A stretch of 64,000 bases of DNA from Sphingomonas mollis (GCF_016427505.1 NZ_JAELXS010000010.1:47168-111167), one strand, 5' to 3'. Positions 39,578-48,547 are shown, counted from the first letter of the stretch. Made by a program: numbers and translations. Notes: generated by a model from the sequence alone, not told the origin.

Positions 39578-40171
39578 CTATTCGTCGCTGCCGATCATGT
39601 AGTGGATCGGTTTGAACGTACCGCCATTGGAGTCCGGTGCCGAACAGGCGGTCAGGCCGATCACCAGTTCCATCGTCGCGCGAAAGACGATGCGGTCGCC
39701 CGCCTTGCTGATCGGGGGCAGGACCCGCAGCTTGCCCGTCTCCGCATCGATCGGCACGTTCATGAAGCAGTTGAACGCGGTCGGGATGCGATCGGGTACG
39801 ATGCCATAGGGCTCCAGCGCCGCGGCCAGATTGCCGAAACAGCCACGATGCGGCGTCAGCGTCGGGTAGAAGTGATGGAAGGTGTCATAGGAGCAGGGCG
39901 TCAGCAGGAAGTCGTGCCGCCCGACATCGTCCGCCACGATCTCCAGCATCGGTTGCGAGCGGTTGGAATACAGGATGTGGCCCGTCGTCAGGTAGATCGT
40001 CTCGGCATAATCGAGCGTTCGGCCCGACGAGATGACCTCGTCGAGATCATCGGCGTTGAAGGCGAGGAGATCGGCCACCTGCTCGCCGCGCGGGTCGATC
40101 ACGGTCAGCGTCTGTCCGCGCGCCAGGCGGAACGCGGTGCCGCTGCGCTCCGGTATCTCGGTCACGCTCAT
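39578..40171 (-). CDS. DUF1989 / urea carboxylase-associated family protein
   Basis: A 197-residue protein of DUF1989, the urea-carboxylase-associated family. Visible conserved parts are LARGQTLTVIDPRGEQVADLLAFNADD, TTGHILYSNRSQPMLEIVADDVGRHDFLLTPCS, CFGNL, and TAFNCFMNVPIDAETGKL with PPISKAGDRIVFRA. Cys and His residues in these blocks suggest a metal site. ATG 40171 overlaps the stop of the GntA-like gene by four bases, so the pair is cotranscribed. Family members usually sit beside urea/guanidine carboxylases or allophanate enzymes; none is present here. The reaction is not known. Confidence 0.83.
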   Translation of the reverse strand: MSVTEIPERSGTAFRLARGQTLTVIDPRGEQVADLLAFNADDLDEVISSGRTLDYAETIYLTTGHILYSNRSQPMLEIVADDVGRHDFLLTPCSYDTFHHFYPTLTPHRGCFGNLAAALEPYGIVPDRIPTAFNCFMNVPIDAETGKLRVLPPISKAGDRIVFRATMELVIGLTACSAPDSNGGTFKPIHYMIGSDE

Positions 40172-40875
40172 TCGGCCTGCCCCTGATACGAGAAGGGGCA
40201 ACGCCACACCGGGTCGACCGCACGGCCGCTATACTGGCGCGCTTCGCTCAGTTCGCCGTGGCGCGTCAGCATCGGGTTGCGCGAGCCGGCGATCGCCTCG
40301 TCGCGGACCATGATCTTCTCGCGCATCGTTTCGTAGCGGCCCTGTTCGCGCAGGGTCGTGAACTGGTCGTGCAGGTTGAACACCATCGTCGGCCGCGCGA
40401 AGCGGCGGGCGGGGCGGCTGGCGTTGGGGTGGAGGCCGACGACGAAGAACGCCTCACCCCCGAAGCTCAGCGAGAAGTGCGGGCTGTCGGGATCGGCGCT
40501 GACGCGGGCGTCATAGTCCTGGCCGCGCCAGACGTCCTTGTCCGACAGCGACTGGATGCGGTCCCACAGCTTGCGCTCGAACGTCTCCTCGTCGAGCGTC
40601 ACCGGCTCGTCGAAGACGACCGCGAAGCTGCGGAATAGGGCGGGGTCGGCACGGTACGCCGCGGCGAAGTGCAGCAGGCCGTCATGGATGCGGACATCGT
40701 CCCACGCGCTGTCGATGCGGTTGCACGACAACACCTCCAGCGTCCCCTTCGCCACCGCCGCCTTGGCGCCGACGCAGGGGAAGGTCGCCTCGGCGATATG
40801 GTCGAGCAGGAGGGCGTTGTGGGCGGCCTGATCCTTATGGCTCCAGGGGAAGAGCGGTGACTGATGGATAGGCAT
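40168..40875 (-). CDS. YqcI/YcgG family, GntA-like heme N-hydroxylase
   Basis: A 235-residue protein of the YqcI/YcgG family. Blocks seen are FPCVGAKAAVAKGTLEVL, DSPHFSLSFGGEAFFVVGLHPNASRPARRF, and FNLHDQFTTLREQGRYETMREKIMVRDEAIAGSRNPML. The family includes GntA, the heme-dependent enzyme that N-hydroxylates a guanidino group in guanitoxin synthesis. The His residues in GLHPN and NLHDQ are candidate heme ligands. It is the first gene of a pair with DUF1989. No other guanitoxin genes are nearby, so the substrate is probably another amine or guanidine compound. Confidence 0.83.
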   Translation of the reverse strand: MPIHQSPLFPWSHKDQAAHNALLLDHIAEATFPCVGAKAAVAKGTLEVLSCNRIDSAWDDVRIHDGLLHFAAAYRADPALFRSFAVVFDEPVTLDEETFERKLWDRIQSLSDKDVWRGQDYDARVSADPDSPHFSLSFGGEAFFVVGLHPNASRPARRFARPTMVFNLHDQFTTLREQGRYETMREKIMVRDEAIAGSRNPMLTRHGELSEARQYSGRAVDPVWRCPFSYQGQAE

Positions 40876-40960
40876 AGCGATGGAGGACGTTCGCCCGGCG
40901 CCGTTCGTTCCCTCTATTGCCGCAGGTTAAGCGGTATATGGATAAGTTCGCCATCTTCAC

Positions 40961-41014
40961 GCATGTGCATCGGCTACATGTCCAAATGTATACGTGTCGA
41001 CATACCTACATATG
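40961..41014 (+). promoter_or_regulatory. Phased ACATGTC-like heptads upstream of mbcA
   Basis: GCATGTG 40961, ACATGTC 40976, ACGTGTC 40992 and ACATATG 41008 are spaced 15, 16 and 16 bases, ending 59 bases before the mbcA start. The sequence and phasing match the parA-upstream array at 36885-36941. Confidence 0.5.
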
Positions 41015-41072
41015 CTGATCGGGTTGTTTCCATAGAACGATAATGCTATATATTGTTCCAAGGAGCATGGAC

Positions 41073-41453
41073 ATGGCCACATCCGCACCCGCGCTGCACG
41101 ATCCCGACGCCCCCCGCGTGTTGAGCGAGGCGGTGGGGCGGATCGCGGCGTTCTGGCAATTGTCGAACGCGCAGGCCGGCGCGATCATCGGCGTGTCGGG
41201 GCCGACCATGTCGCGGTTGCGGGCCGGGCAGTACCGGCTGGAACCGGGCAGCAAGCCGTTCGAGCTGGCCCAGCATCTGCTCCGCCTGTTCCGCTCGGTC
41301 GACAGCTGGCTGGGGCAGGACGACGGGTCGGCGCGATCGTGGCTGGCGACGCCGAACCTCGATCTGGGCGAGCGGCCGCTGGACCTGATCGCCACGGTAC
41401 GCGGGTTGCTGAGAACCAGCGATTATGTCGATGCCTTGCGTGCCCGGATCTAG
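41073..41453 (+). CDS. MbcA/ParS/Xre-type antitoxin
   Basis: A 126-residue antitoxin of the Xre/MbcA/ParS family. The N-terminal Xre-like helix-turn-helix is LSEAVGRIAAFWQLSNAQAGAIIGVSGPTMSRL. The C-terminal DUF2384 part ends in LDLIATVRGLLRTSDYVDALRARI and normally plugs the toxin active site. ATG 41073 is chosen because AAGGAG lies seven bases upstream; ATG 41067 is too close to it. The RES toxin start overlaps its end by 29 bases. Confidence 0.9.
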   Translation: MATSAPALHDPDAPRVLSEAVGRIAAFWQLSNAQAGAIIGVSGPTMSRLRAGQYRLEPGSKPFELAQHLLRLFRSVDSWLGQDDGSARSWLATPNLDLGERPLDLIATVRGLLRTSDYVDALRARI

Positions 41454-42168
41454 AGGGCCCGGATCTGAGGGGCCAGAATTTGACGGCCGACCCTATCGCG
41501 GCCGCGTGATCCGCATCGTCGAGGCCCAGCACCGCATCTCCACCAACCGGCTCGCCGCCACCAATGCCGACCAGGCGCTGCTCGAGGCACTGGCCGAAGA
41601 GGTGAAGCCGAGACTGCCCGATGCCGCGCAGCATCTGCCGTGGCTGCTCGCCTCGCCGTTTCGCTATGGTCTGGGGCGCCCGTCGCGGTTTCGCGGCGCC
41701 AACGTGCTGCCGGGCATCCTCTATGCCTCGGAAGCGATCGAGACCGCGGTGACCGAGACCGCATACTGGCGACTGGTCGGCTTCGCGCGATCGCCGGGGT
41801 TCCAGCGACCGCGGACACCGACGCCGATGTCGGCCTTTTCGGTGCTGGTCGCCACCCCGCGCTGCCTCGACCTGACCACCGCGCCATGGAGCAACCCGCC
41901 CGGCCGCTGGACCCACCCCGACGATTACGCCCCGACCCAGAAACTGGCGACACAGGCGAGGGCAGCCGCCATCGCCACGATCCGCGCGCCCTCCGCGCGG
42001 CTGGCGGGCGGGATCAACCTCGCCGTCCTCGACCCCGCCGCGCTGGTCCCGCCACCCCGCCCGCATTCCAGTTGGGCCTTCCTCGCAACCGACGAGGGCC
42101 TGCTGGCGACGCGCGAGATGAGCGATCAGGCGATGCGGTTCACGGCGGAGGGTTTCGGGATCATGTGA
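41425..42168 (+). CDS. RES-domain NAD-phosphorylase toxin (MbcT-like)
   Basis: A 247-residue RES-domain toxin. Recognisable parts are RGRVIRIVEAQHRISTNRLAATNADQALLE, FRYGLGRPSRFRGANVLPGILYASEAIETAVTETAYWR (the RES core with Arg, Glu and Ser residues), and TQKLATQARAAAIATIRAPSAR. RES toxins deplete NAD+ by phosphorolysis. ATG 41425 lies within the antitoxin; GTG 41440 is an alternative. The order antitoxin-toxin is usual for this class. Confidence 0.9.
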   Translation: MSMPCVPGSRGPGSEGPEFDGRPYRGRVIRIVEAQHRISTNRLAATNADQALLEALAEEVKPRLPDAAQHLPWLLASPFRYGLGRPSRFRGANVLPGILYASEAIETAVTETAYWRLVGFARSPGFQRPRTPTPMSAFSVLVATPRCLDLTTAPWSNPPGRWTHPDDYAPTQKLATQARAAAIATIRAPSARLAGGINLAVLDPAALVPPPRPHSSWAFLATDEGLLATREMSDQAMRFTAEGFGIM

Positions 42169-42332
42169 GCGCTCAACTTACCATCGCGTACATGGTACAA
42201 TGAACCGTCGATCGTGTGATGGGTGGTCCAAACAGCACTTTCCAATCTCAATTCTCACCAGCCAGCATCATGCCTCGACCTTGGCAACGCACAGGATTAT
42301 TACGGCACAATGCAATTCCCGGTTCGATCAAT

Positions 42333-43724
42333 ATGAACGTCATCCACCCGATCGATGCACGCATCGGTTTTACGCCTCTTCTTGTTCGTGACAAGAAAGT
42401 TACCCGACTGCATTGCTACTTCCTGCTTGCGTTGAGCGATGTGGCGGCAATCGGAATATCATTCGTCGTCGCGAATTATTTGGTCAGCCTTACGGCCGCC
42501 ACGCCGATCGAACATGGCTTCATCATGTTGGGCGCAATCCTACCGCTGTTTGCGATACAGGCAGGCACCAACGGCACCTATGGCGCCGCCACGCTCGACG
42601 ACGCCAATCTCGGCGCGCGCCGTGCCGCGCGGGCCTTGACTATCGCCGGGGCCGTGGTGCTGCTGATCGCCTATATGCTGAAAGCCAGCGCCGCCTTTTC
42701 GCGCGGCGTGTTCGCAATTGGCTTTGTCGCATCGTTTGTGCTGCTGATTGTTGCGCGCAAACTGCTCCGGCCTCGCATCGCCCGCATGCTAGCTGGCTCC
42801 GCTCACACGACGATCGTGATCCTAGATCAAGTAGCCTATCAACCGCAGGAGTGCGAAATCATCCTGACAGCAGGCGATCTGGGTTTCGACCCGGAAACAA
42901 ACGATCCACGCGCCTATCATGACCTTTCGCACGCCATCGCACATGCCGATCGAATGATCGTCGCCTGTTCGCCGAACCGTGCATCAGCCTGGGCGCCGGT
43001 ACTGCGTACGCTGGCGGTGGACGGCGAAATATTGACCGATGTCAGCGACAAGGTTGGAGCAATCGGCATGCGCCGCCTGGGTGATCGGCGTACGCTGATC
43101 ATCAACTACGGACCGATGACCTTTTCGTCACGGGCAATGAAACGCATGTTTGACATCGCATTTTCGATCGGCGCCATCCTGATTCTTTCGCCTATATTAT
43201 TGGGTACTGCGATTGCCATTCGCTGGGAAAGTCGTGGTCCCGTGTTTTTCCGCCAAGAGCGGATTGGGCGCGGCAACCGCATCTTCCGGATCTTCAAGTT
43301 CCGCAGCATGTATGCGCATGCAACCGACGAGCATGGCGCGACGCTCACCCAGATCGGTGATGCGCGCGTCACCAGAGTAGGCGGCTTTATCCGCCGCACC
43401 TCGATCGATGAACTGCCGCAGCTTTTCAACGTGCTGAAAGGCGACATGAGCATTGTCGGTCCCCGACCGCATGCGCTGGCGGCCAAGGCGGCCGATCTCC
43501 TATATTGGGATGTAGATACACGCTATCGTCAGCGTCATGTCATCAAGCCGGGCATGACGGGTCTGGCACAGGTGCGTGGTTTCCGTGGCAATACGCATCA
43601 TGTCGAGGACCTGACGAACCGGCTTCAAGCGGATCTTGAGTACGTAGCGACATGGTCGCTACAGCACGACTTGGCGATCATCTTCCAAACGATGAATGTG
43701 ATGCGGCATAGCAACGCCTATTGA
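42333..43724 (+). CDS. Undecaprenyl-phosphate phosphoglycosyl transferase (GumD/GelB type)
   Basis: A polyprenyl phosphate sugar-1-phosphate transferase of about 463 residues that starts EPS repeat units in the inner membrane. Four N-terminal helices, then a CoA-binding-like domain, then the catalytic part. The latter has the fifth helix KRMFDIAFSIGAILILSPILLG, the DE-containing segment FKFRSMYAHATDEHGA, RRTSIDELPQLFNVLKGDMSIVGPRPH and PGMTGLAQVRGFRG. ATG 42333 gives normal length but has a weak ribosome site; ATG 42270 and ATG 42219 are in frame upstream. Its stop overlaps the convergent glycosyltransferase stop by seven bases. The sugar is probably glucose or galactose by analogy; not shown. 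Confidence 0.9.
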   Translation: MNVIHPIDARIGFTPLLVRDKKVTRLHCYFLLALSDVAAIGISFVVANYLVSLTAATPIEHGFIMLGAILPLFAIQAGTNGTYGAATLDDANLGARRAARALTIAGAVVLLIAYMLKASAAFSRGVFAIGFVASFVLLIVARKLLRPRIARMLAGSAHTTIVILDQVAYQPQECEIILTAGDLGFDPETNDPRAYHDLSHAIAHADRMIVACSPNRASAWAPVLRTLAVDGEILTDVSDKVGAIGMRRLGDRRTLIINYGPMTFSSRAMKRMFDIAFSIGAILILSPILLGTAIAIRWESRGPVFFRQERIGRGNRIFRIFKFRSMYAHATDEHGATLTQIGDARVTRVGGFIRRTSIDELPQLFNVLKGDMSIVGPRPHALAAKAADLLYWDVDTRYRQRHVIKPGMTGLAQVRGFRGNTHHVEDLTNRLQADLEYVATWSLQHDLAIIFQTMNVMRHSNAY

Positions 43725-44836
43725 TACGCCTGACTTCCACCCGCCAAGGCACTGTTGAGAATGTCTGCGGTGTGTGCGCCAGCCTTGTCCCATGTAAAGC
43801 CCTCCGCGATCACGCGATTACGAGCGGACACCGCATTCTGCCAATCGCCGGCTGTTTCGCACCCAATCGCCATAGTGCGGATCGCCTGTATCCATCCTTC
43901 TCTATCGTCCGGATCGACAAAGGGAATCAATGCGCCGGACGCGACCTCGACTAGGGAAGGAGCTGTGGAAGAGATCACTGGTGCTCCCGCCCGCATCGCT
44001 TCGAGCAGTGGCAGCCCAAATCCCTCATAACGCGATGGCACCAATACAAAACCGGCACTGGCGTAAAGCGCGTCGAGATCGGTGTCGCTGATACCACGAA
44101 GGATATGGACGTTCGCGATCCGCTCCGCCTGTTCGGTCAGATCAATCGATGAACGCAGATCATCGCTCGGGGTGACGAGGGTGAGTTGCCAATCTTTGAG
44201 ATTGGCCTCCCGCCACGCATCCAGCAGCAATGGCAGGTTCTTGTGCTTCTTTGCTGCGGCAACGGCCAATGCGGTCTTGCCGCGCTTATGCCCCGACGCC
44301 ATGACAGGGGGAGCGCCGACATGATCAATGCCAAGATGCACCACGCTGGATTTTCGGGGCGTCCCCACCGCTTTTTCGAACACACGCGCACTGAAGCGGC
44401 TGTCGAAAATAATATGTGCGGCATCACGTCTGACCTTGCCAAAGGTACGCGCGGCGGCAATCCGCTTCATAGCCGATGCGGGAAAGCTTGGCTCAAGATG
44501 GATGAGATCGTGAACGGTCGTCACGAACCGGCCCGACCATCGTAGCGGCACCCAGTAATTTGTGAACCAAGTAAGATCGTATTCACGCGCCAATCCCGGC
44601 AGCTTCGTCTGCTCGCCCAGCGAGAATGATCCGATGGGTGTAGCCTTTACGGTGACGTTGCTCCAGTCTGCCGCGAGGATGTTTGCCCGCTCTGCGTCAA
44701 CGGGGGAGATCAGCAGCGTGAAGCTGACCGACGGCATTCGGGCCGCAACGCTTGGAACGATATTACGGACATAGCGACCAATCCCCGATCCCCAGGGGAG
44801 GCGCGCATCGACCAAAATGCGAGGCATTATCGTCAT
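43718..44836 (-). CDS. GT4-type glycosyltransferase
   Basis: A 372-residue GT-B glycosyltransferase of family 4. The N-domain is ILVDARLPWGSGIGRYVRNI, with FVTTVHDLIHLEPSFP. The C-domain signature SAGFVLVPSRYEGFGLPLLEAMRAGAPVISS includes the EGFGLPLLE nucleotide-sugar motif. It is the last gene of the long minus-strand EPS operon. ATG 44836 overlaps the upstream polymerase stop by four bases; ATG 44827 is an alternative. It adds one sugar to the lipid-linked repeat unit on the cytoplasmic face. Confidence 0.88.
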   Translation of the reverse strand: MTIMPRILVDARLPWGSGIGRYVRNIVPSVAARMPSVSFTLLISPVDAERANILAADWSNVTVKATPIGSFSLGEQTKLPGLAREYDLTWFTNYWVPLRWSGRFVTTVHDLIHLEPSFPASAMKRIAAARTFGKVRRDAAHIIFDSRFSARVFEKAVGTPRKSSVVHLGIDHVGAPPVMASGHKRGKTALAVAAAKKHKNLPLLLDAWREANLKDWQLTLVTPSDDLRSSIDLTEQAERIANVHILRGISDTDLDALYASAGFVLVPSRYEGFGLPLLEAMRAGAPVISSTAPSLVEVASGALIPFVDPDDREGWIQAIRTMAIGCETAGDWQNAVSARNRVIAEGFTWDKAGAHTADILNSALAGGSQAYQ

Positions 44837-46146
44837 GTCCTGGCCCCGTGCCGATTACCGGCTGGCAGCTGTGACACCCGGCCGATCGGCACCAGCGCCG
44901 TAACCGTAGAACGATGTACTTTTTCAATCGACAGCGCACCCAGCGCCATGCCCATCACAATCCAGGGATAGGCGAAGTTAAGCTGCACACCGAACAGTGC
45001 CGCCAACAATGGATAAGCACTAAGCAAAAATATCCACGCCCGCGATCGCAGCGCCATCAGCAGCGGGTACGCATAGATATAGAGTACGAATATCGTCATG
45101 GGTATGCCGAGTTCGGCTAGGTAGCCAAGCAACCCCAAGCCGTGCAGATCCCAGACCTCGGTTCGCGGCAGGCCGAGCAAAATGTCAGGATCGTTGCGGA
45201 CAAGGCTGTAATTGCCGATCCCGACGCCAAGGATGGGATGCGCCTCGACGATCCGTGGCAGCAACACCGACCCCATTAGCCGGCCATTGACGAGATTGCC
45301 GTCCGTGGACCGCTCATAAGCTTCGCTGCGAAAGTTGACGAGGTTCGAATAATACCCGTTCAGGCCCTCGACCAGATTGCTGGCGATCGCGATCGGCAGG
45401 ATCAACGCTACGGCCACGAAGATCAGGCTGGCGCGGCGCTGCTGAAGGAAACCAAGAGACGCAAGGAGCAGGATCACCAATACCGCCGCCTTGGATTGCG
45501 AGCCCACCACCGCGAGCACGATGATTGCCATGCTGGCCCTATAGCTACCCCGGGAAATATAATGGAGCATGGGGCCACGGATATATTGCACCAATGCGCC
45601 ACCCGCCAGATAGACACCCAGCGGACCACCCTCGTTGAAAAAACCACGTACGCGTGGAATCCTAGAACTCAATGTAATCCCTGGCAACTCCAGTCCGGCG
45701 AAATGCATCCCGAAGCAAAAGACACCCCACATGGCATTTGCGATCGCAGCCCAGCCGAAAGCCATCAGTATCAGCTTGAGCTTGCGCGGATCGTCACGGA
45801 TCGCAAGTGCGACGACGAACAGCGAGCAAACCGAGATCACAACCTCGATCAGCCGGGCGATGGTCGCAAAGGGCGGCTGCTTCAGCAGCCCGATATCGCT
45901 GGGTGGATAGAAATTGAGCCGCAAGGACATGAACGAGCCGCATGCGATCAGTGTGATCATCAGGATCACCCGCGGCAGCAGATTGATGATCACACCCGGA
46001 CCCTCGATCCGCGCCTGTTGCTGCGGCTGGAGAAAGGACAACATGAGCGCGCCCACGATGGCGAACTCAACGCTTTGAATGTCGCCCAGTCTCAGATCGG
46101 TAAACCCGCTGAGGAACGCGATGACTGCGGCAAGACCAAGAAGCAT
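44833..46146 (-). CDS. O-antigen ligase/polymerase family membrane protein (Wzy-like)
   Basis: A 437-residue inner-membrane protein with about ten to twelve helices. A large periplasmic loop (about residues 250-340) contains RSTDGNLVNGRLMGSVLLPRIVEAHPILGVGIGNY, a pattern typical of the Wzy_C/WaaL family. It probably polymerises repeat units. A second protein of the same family lies at 51.5 kb, and sequence alone does not say which is the polymerase. It is embedded in the operon, 8 bases after the upstream glycosyltransferase and overlapping the downstream one. Confidence 0.85.
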   Translation of the reverse strand: MLLGLAAVIAFLSGFTDLRLGDIQSVEFAIVGALMLSFLQPQQQARIEGPGVIINLLPRVILMITLIACGSFMSLRLNFYPPSDIGLLKQPPFATIARLIEVVISVCSLFVVALAIRDDPRKLKLILMAFGWAAIANAMWGVFCFGMHFAGLELPGITLSSRIPRVRGFFNEGGPLGVYLAGGALVQYIRGPMLHYISRGSYRASMAIIVLAVVGSQSKAAVLVILLLASLGFLQQRRASLIFVAVALILPIAIASNLVEGLNGYYSNLVNFRSEAYERSTDGNLVNGRLMGSVLLPRIVEAHPILGVGIGNYSLVRNDPDILLGLPRTEVWDLHGLGLLGYLAELGIPMTIFVLYIYAYPLLMALRSRAWIFLLSAYPLLAALFGVQLNFAYPWIVMGMALGALSIEKVHRSTVTALVPIGRVSQLPAGNRHGART

Positions 46147-46154
46147 GACTTACC

Positions 46155-47354
46155 CTATGCCGTGCGCAAGGAAGATGGGGACGCGATCGATATGCCATGA
46201 TCGAGTAGTACACGCGTCATTCCTGCCATGAACGCCTGCTTGCCGAACCGCGCGGCGTTGGCGATGCATGCCGGGCTGCATGTCTCTGCCAAGCCTGACG
46301 CTTCAAATGTCCGAACAGCTTCGGTCAGACCTTCAGTGTCGTCGTTCTGGTATAATATTCCCGTCTTTCCAGGCAGCACCGTCTCCAGCGCGCCACCCCG
46401 TGCAAGGGCGACGACCGGCCGGCCGGACGCTTGGACCTCGACTGGAACCATGCCGAAATCCTCTTCACCAGGAAAGATCAAAGCACGACATTGGGCCATA
46501 TGATCGCGCAGGACGTCAAACGATGCTTTGCCCAGAAAGGTAATGTTGGGTCCGGCGCGCTGCCTTAACCGGTTGAGTTCTTCCCCCCCTCCGATCACGA
46601 CCAGCGGCAGGCCGAGCGTGTTGAAGGCATCGATCGCGACATCGGGCCGCTTATAAGCCACCAGTTCTCCGCACCAAAGATAGAAATCATCAACCGTCGC
46701 GGGTTTTGTGGTCGCGAAGGCGTCGACATCCACCGGCGGGTAAACGACCGTCGCATCGCGACGATAGGCTTGTCGCAGACGTCCAGCGACAAAGTTGGAA
46801 TTGGCAACGAAGGCGTCCACCCGCAACGATGATGCAGCGTCCCAGATCCTTAGATAATGAGCGACCAACGGCATTAACATCCGTGTTAAAAAACCAGCCC
46901 GCCCACGGTAAAAATGATACTTATCCCAGATATAGCGCATCGGCGAATGGCAATAGACGATCTGTGTCGCTCCCGGATGCAGGATCACACCCTTGGACGG
47001 TCCCGCCTCGCTGCAAATGACGAGATCGTAGTCGGACAAATCGAGCGCTTCGAGCGCCAGTGGCATCAATGGCAAATATCGTTGATACCAGCGTATGGCA
47101 CGCGGCAACCGGCTGATGAAAGTGGTTTGGATGCGATGCCGCTTCAGCCTGTCGGACAGCCGCTCCGGCGCGACAACATGGGTGTAGATGTCAGCGTCCG
47201 GAAACAAATCACCTAGCGCTTCAAGAACACGCTCCCCACCGCGCATGTTGACTAGCCAGTAATGGACGAGGGCAACCCGGCGGGGCGACCTGGGTAATGC
47301 CGCCACCATCGACTGCGGAAATTCACCTTCGATCGAGGCAGACACCCCGGTCAT
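46155..47354 (-). CDS. GT4-type glycosyltransferase (WbaZ-like)
   Basis: A 399-residue GT-B enzyme. It opens with RVALVHYWLVNMRGGERVLEALGDLFPDADIYTHV, and GATQIVYCHSPMRYIWDKYHFYRGRAG is typical of WbaZ-type mannosyltransferases. FYLWCGELVAYKRPDVAIDAFN follows, then the C-domain motif ALIFPGEEDFGMVPVEVQASGRPVVAL. Mannosyl or rhamnosyl transfer is plausible given gmd/rmd in the locus, but not proved. ATG 47354 shares one base with the preceding stop (TGATG). Confidence 0.87.
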   Translation of the reverse strand: MTGVSASIEGEFPQSMVAALPRSPRRVALVHYWLVNMRGGERVLEALGDLFPDADIYTHVVAPERLSDRLKRHRIQTTFISRLPRAIRWYQRYLPLMPLALEALDLSDYDLVICSEAGPSKGVILHPGATQIVYCHSPMRYIWDKYHFYRGRAGFLTRMLMPLVAHYLRIWDAASSLRVDAFVANSNFVAGRLRQAYRRDATVVYPPVDVDAFATTKPATVDDFYLWCGELVAYKRPDVAIDAFNTLGLPLVVIGGGEELNRLRQRAGPNITFLGKASFDVLRDHMAQCRALIFPGEEDFGMVPVEVQASGRPVVALARGGALETVLPGKTGILYQNDDTEGLTEAVRTFEASGLAETCSPACIANAARFGKQAFMAGMTRVLLDHGISIASPSSLRTA

Positions 47355-48547
47355 CAGCCGATCCGATCAAGCCGGATCGTCCGCAACACGACAGACGCCG
47401 ACGACGATCCTGTCTGCGTCAGGCCATATAACTCAAGCTTGGGAAAATCGCATGTGACGCGACCAACGCTGACCAGCTGCATATGCCCTGTCGCACGGGG
47501 ATTAGCCGGATCGAGCTGCGTCATCTTTCCGCCGGGACAGGCGAGGCGAAAACCAATCCGGTCGGCGATCATCGACATCGGTGTATCGCCTGTCACGTCC
47601 AGTTGATAACGACCTGCACGTCCACTTGTCAGCTGACTAACGAACAGCGGCGCCCCGCGGCCGTTCCAGTCGATACTGACGAAGCTGCCGCGATCATCAT
47701 GGTTCGCATCGGCGAAATAACCGCTGCCGCTGGCCAGCTGCCATTCGAATGGAACCGGGAGTGCATCTGTGGCTATTGGCAAGGATGCGATGGCAAAATT
47801 GGTGTCAGCAAGCGGGGTTGCGACTGTGCCGGCCTGTGCCCGCCAGAGATCGAAAGCTTGCGCTGTCCGACCCACCCCCGTTAGCTTGGCTAGGATGGGA
47901 GCGACTTCGTTGCGGGTCAGCCGGTCACCGCGGCGCTGGATAGCGCGCATGACAAGGTATCGTCCCTCGATCTGATCCGGTTTCGAGAGATCCGAGGCTG
48001 ACATGAAATAATAGCGCCGCCACGGCGGACGGGTCGCAAGCCGTTGAATCAATAGATTTCGAAATGCCGGATCGGTCGTCATCAAATTGAGGACAGGATA
48101 AATCTGACCAAGCAACTTCTCACGACGGAGAAGGGCATCCATCGTATCCATGACTAACGATAGATCACCCGTCGTGCCGGCCAGCCACAATAGATTTTGA
48201 AGCGCCGTCGTACTCCGCCATCCTAGCTGACGCAGTAACATGATATTGCTCGCGGCACCGTTCAGGTTTCCTGTCGCGCGTATTTTTGCGGCAATCACCC
48301 CGTTGACTACCTGCTGATCAAGTGGATCGGCGGCTAGCGCGGATACGTTGGCGAGCGCTTTTTGGCCAAGCGGTGGTCCGCCCGACGGCGCACCCACCAG
48401 ATTGGTGCCGTTGCCCGTCGTCAGCAAAGCAACTCGCCGTGTCATGCCGACAAAATATATCAACGCGACAACTAGCGATGTGGCAAGAACAAGAGGAAAC
48501 AGCGCCCGCCGCCCCAATAGTATGTTACCGGTCCTCATCGACGTCAC
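47354..48547 (-). CDS. EPS-locus protein of unknown function, one TM helix
   Basis: A 397-residue protein. The N-terminal membrane helix LFPLVLATSLVVALIYFVGM (about residues 16-35) leaves most of the protein outside the cytoplasm. The middle (residues 60-230) looks like helical repeats; the C-terminal part (260-397) is beta-rich with a jelly-roll or carbohydrate-binding-like pattern (GSGYFADANHDDRGSFVSIDW). I do not recognise a family. Its start, GTG 48547, overlaps the Wzc-type kinase stop by four bases (ATG 48538 is possible). It may be an assembly or export accessory of the EPS machine. Confidence 0.75.
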   Translation of the reverse strand: MTSMRTGNILLGRRALFPLVLATSLVVALIYFVGMTRRVALLTTGNGTNLVGAPSGGPPLGQKALANVSALAADPLDQQVVNGVIAAKIRATGNLNGAASNIMLLRQLGWRSTTALQNLLWLAGTTGDLSLVMDTMDALLRREKLLGQIYPVLNLMTTDPAFRNLLIQRLATRPPWRRYYFMSASDLSKPDQIEGRYLVMRAIQRRGDRLTRNEVAPILAKLTGVGRTAQAFDLWRAQAGTVATPLADTNFAIASLPIATDALPVPFEWQLASGSGYFADANHDDRGSFVSIDWNGRGAPLFVSQLTSGRAGRYQLDVTGDTPMSMIADRIGFRLACPGGKMTQLDPANPRATGHMQLVSVGRVTCDFPKLELYGLTQTGSSSASVVLRTIRLDRIG

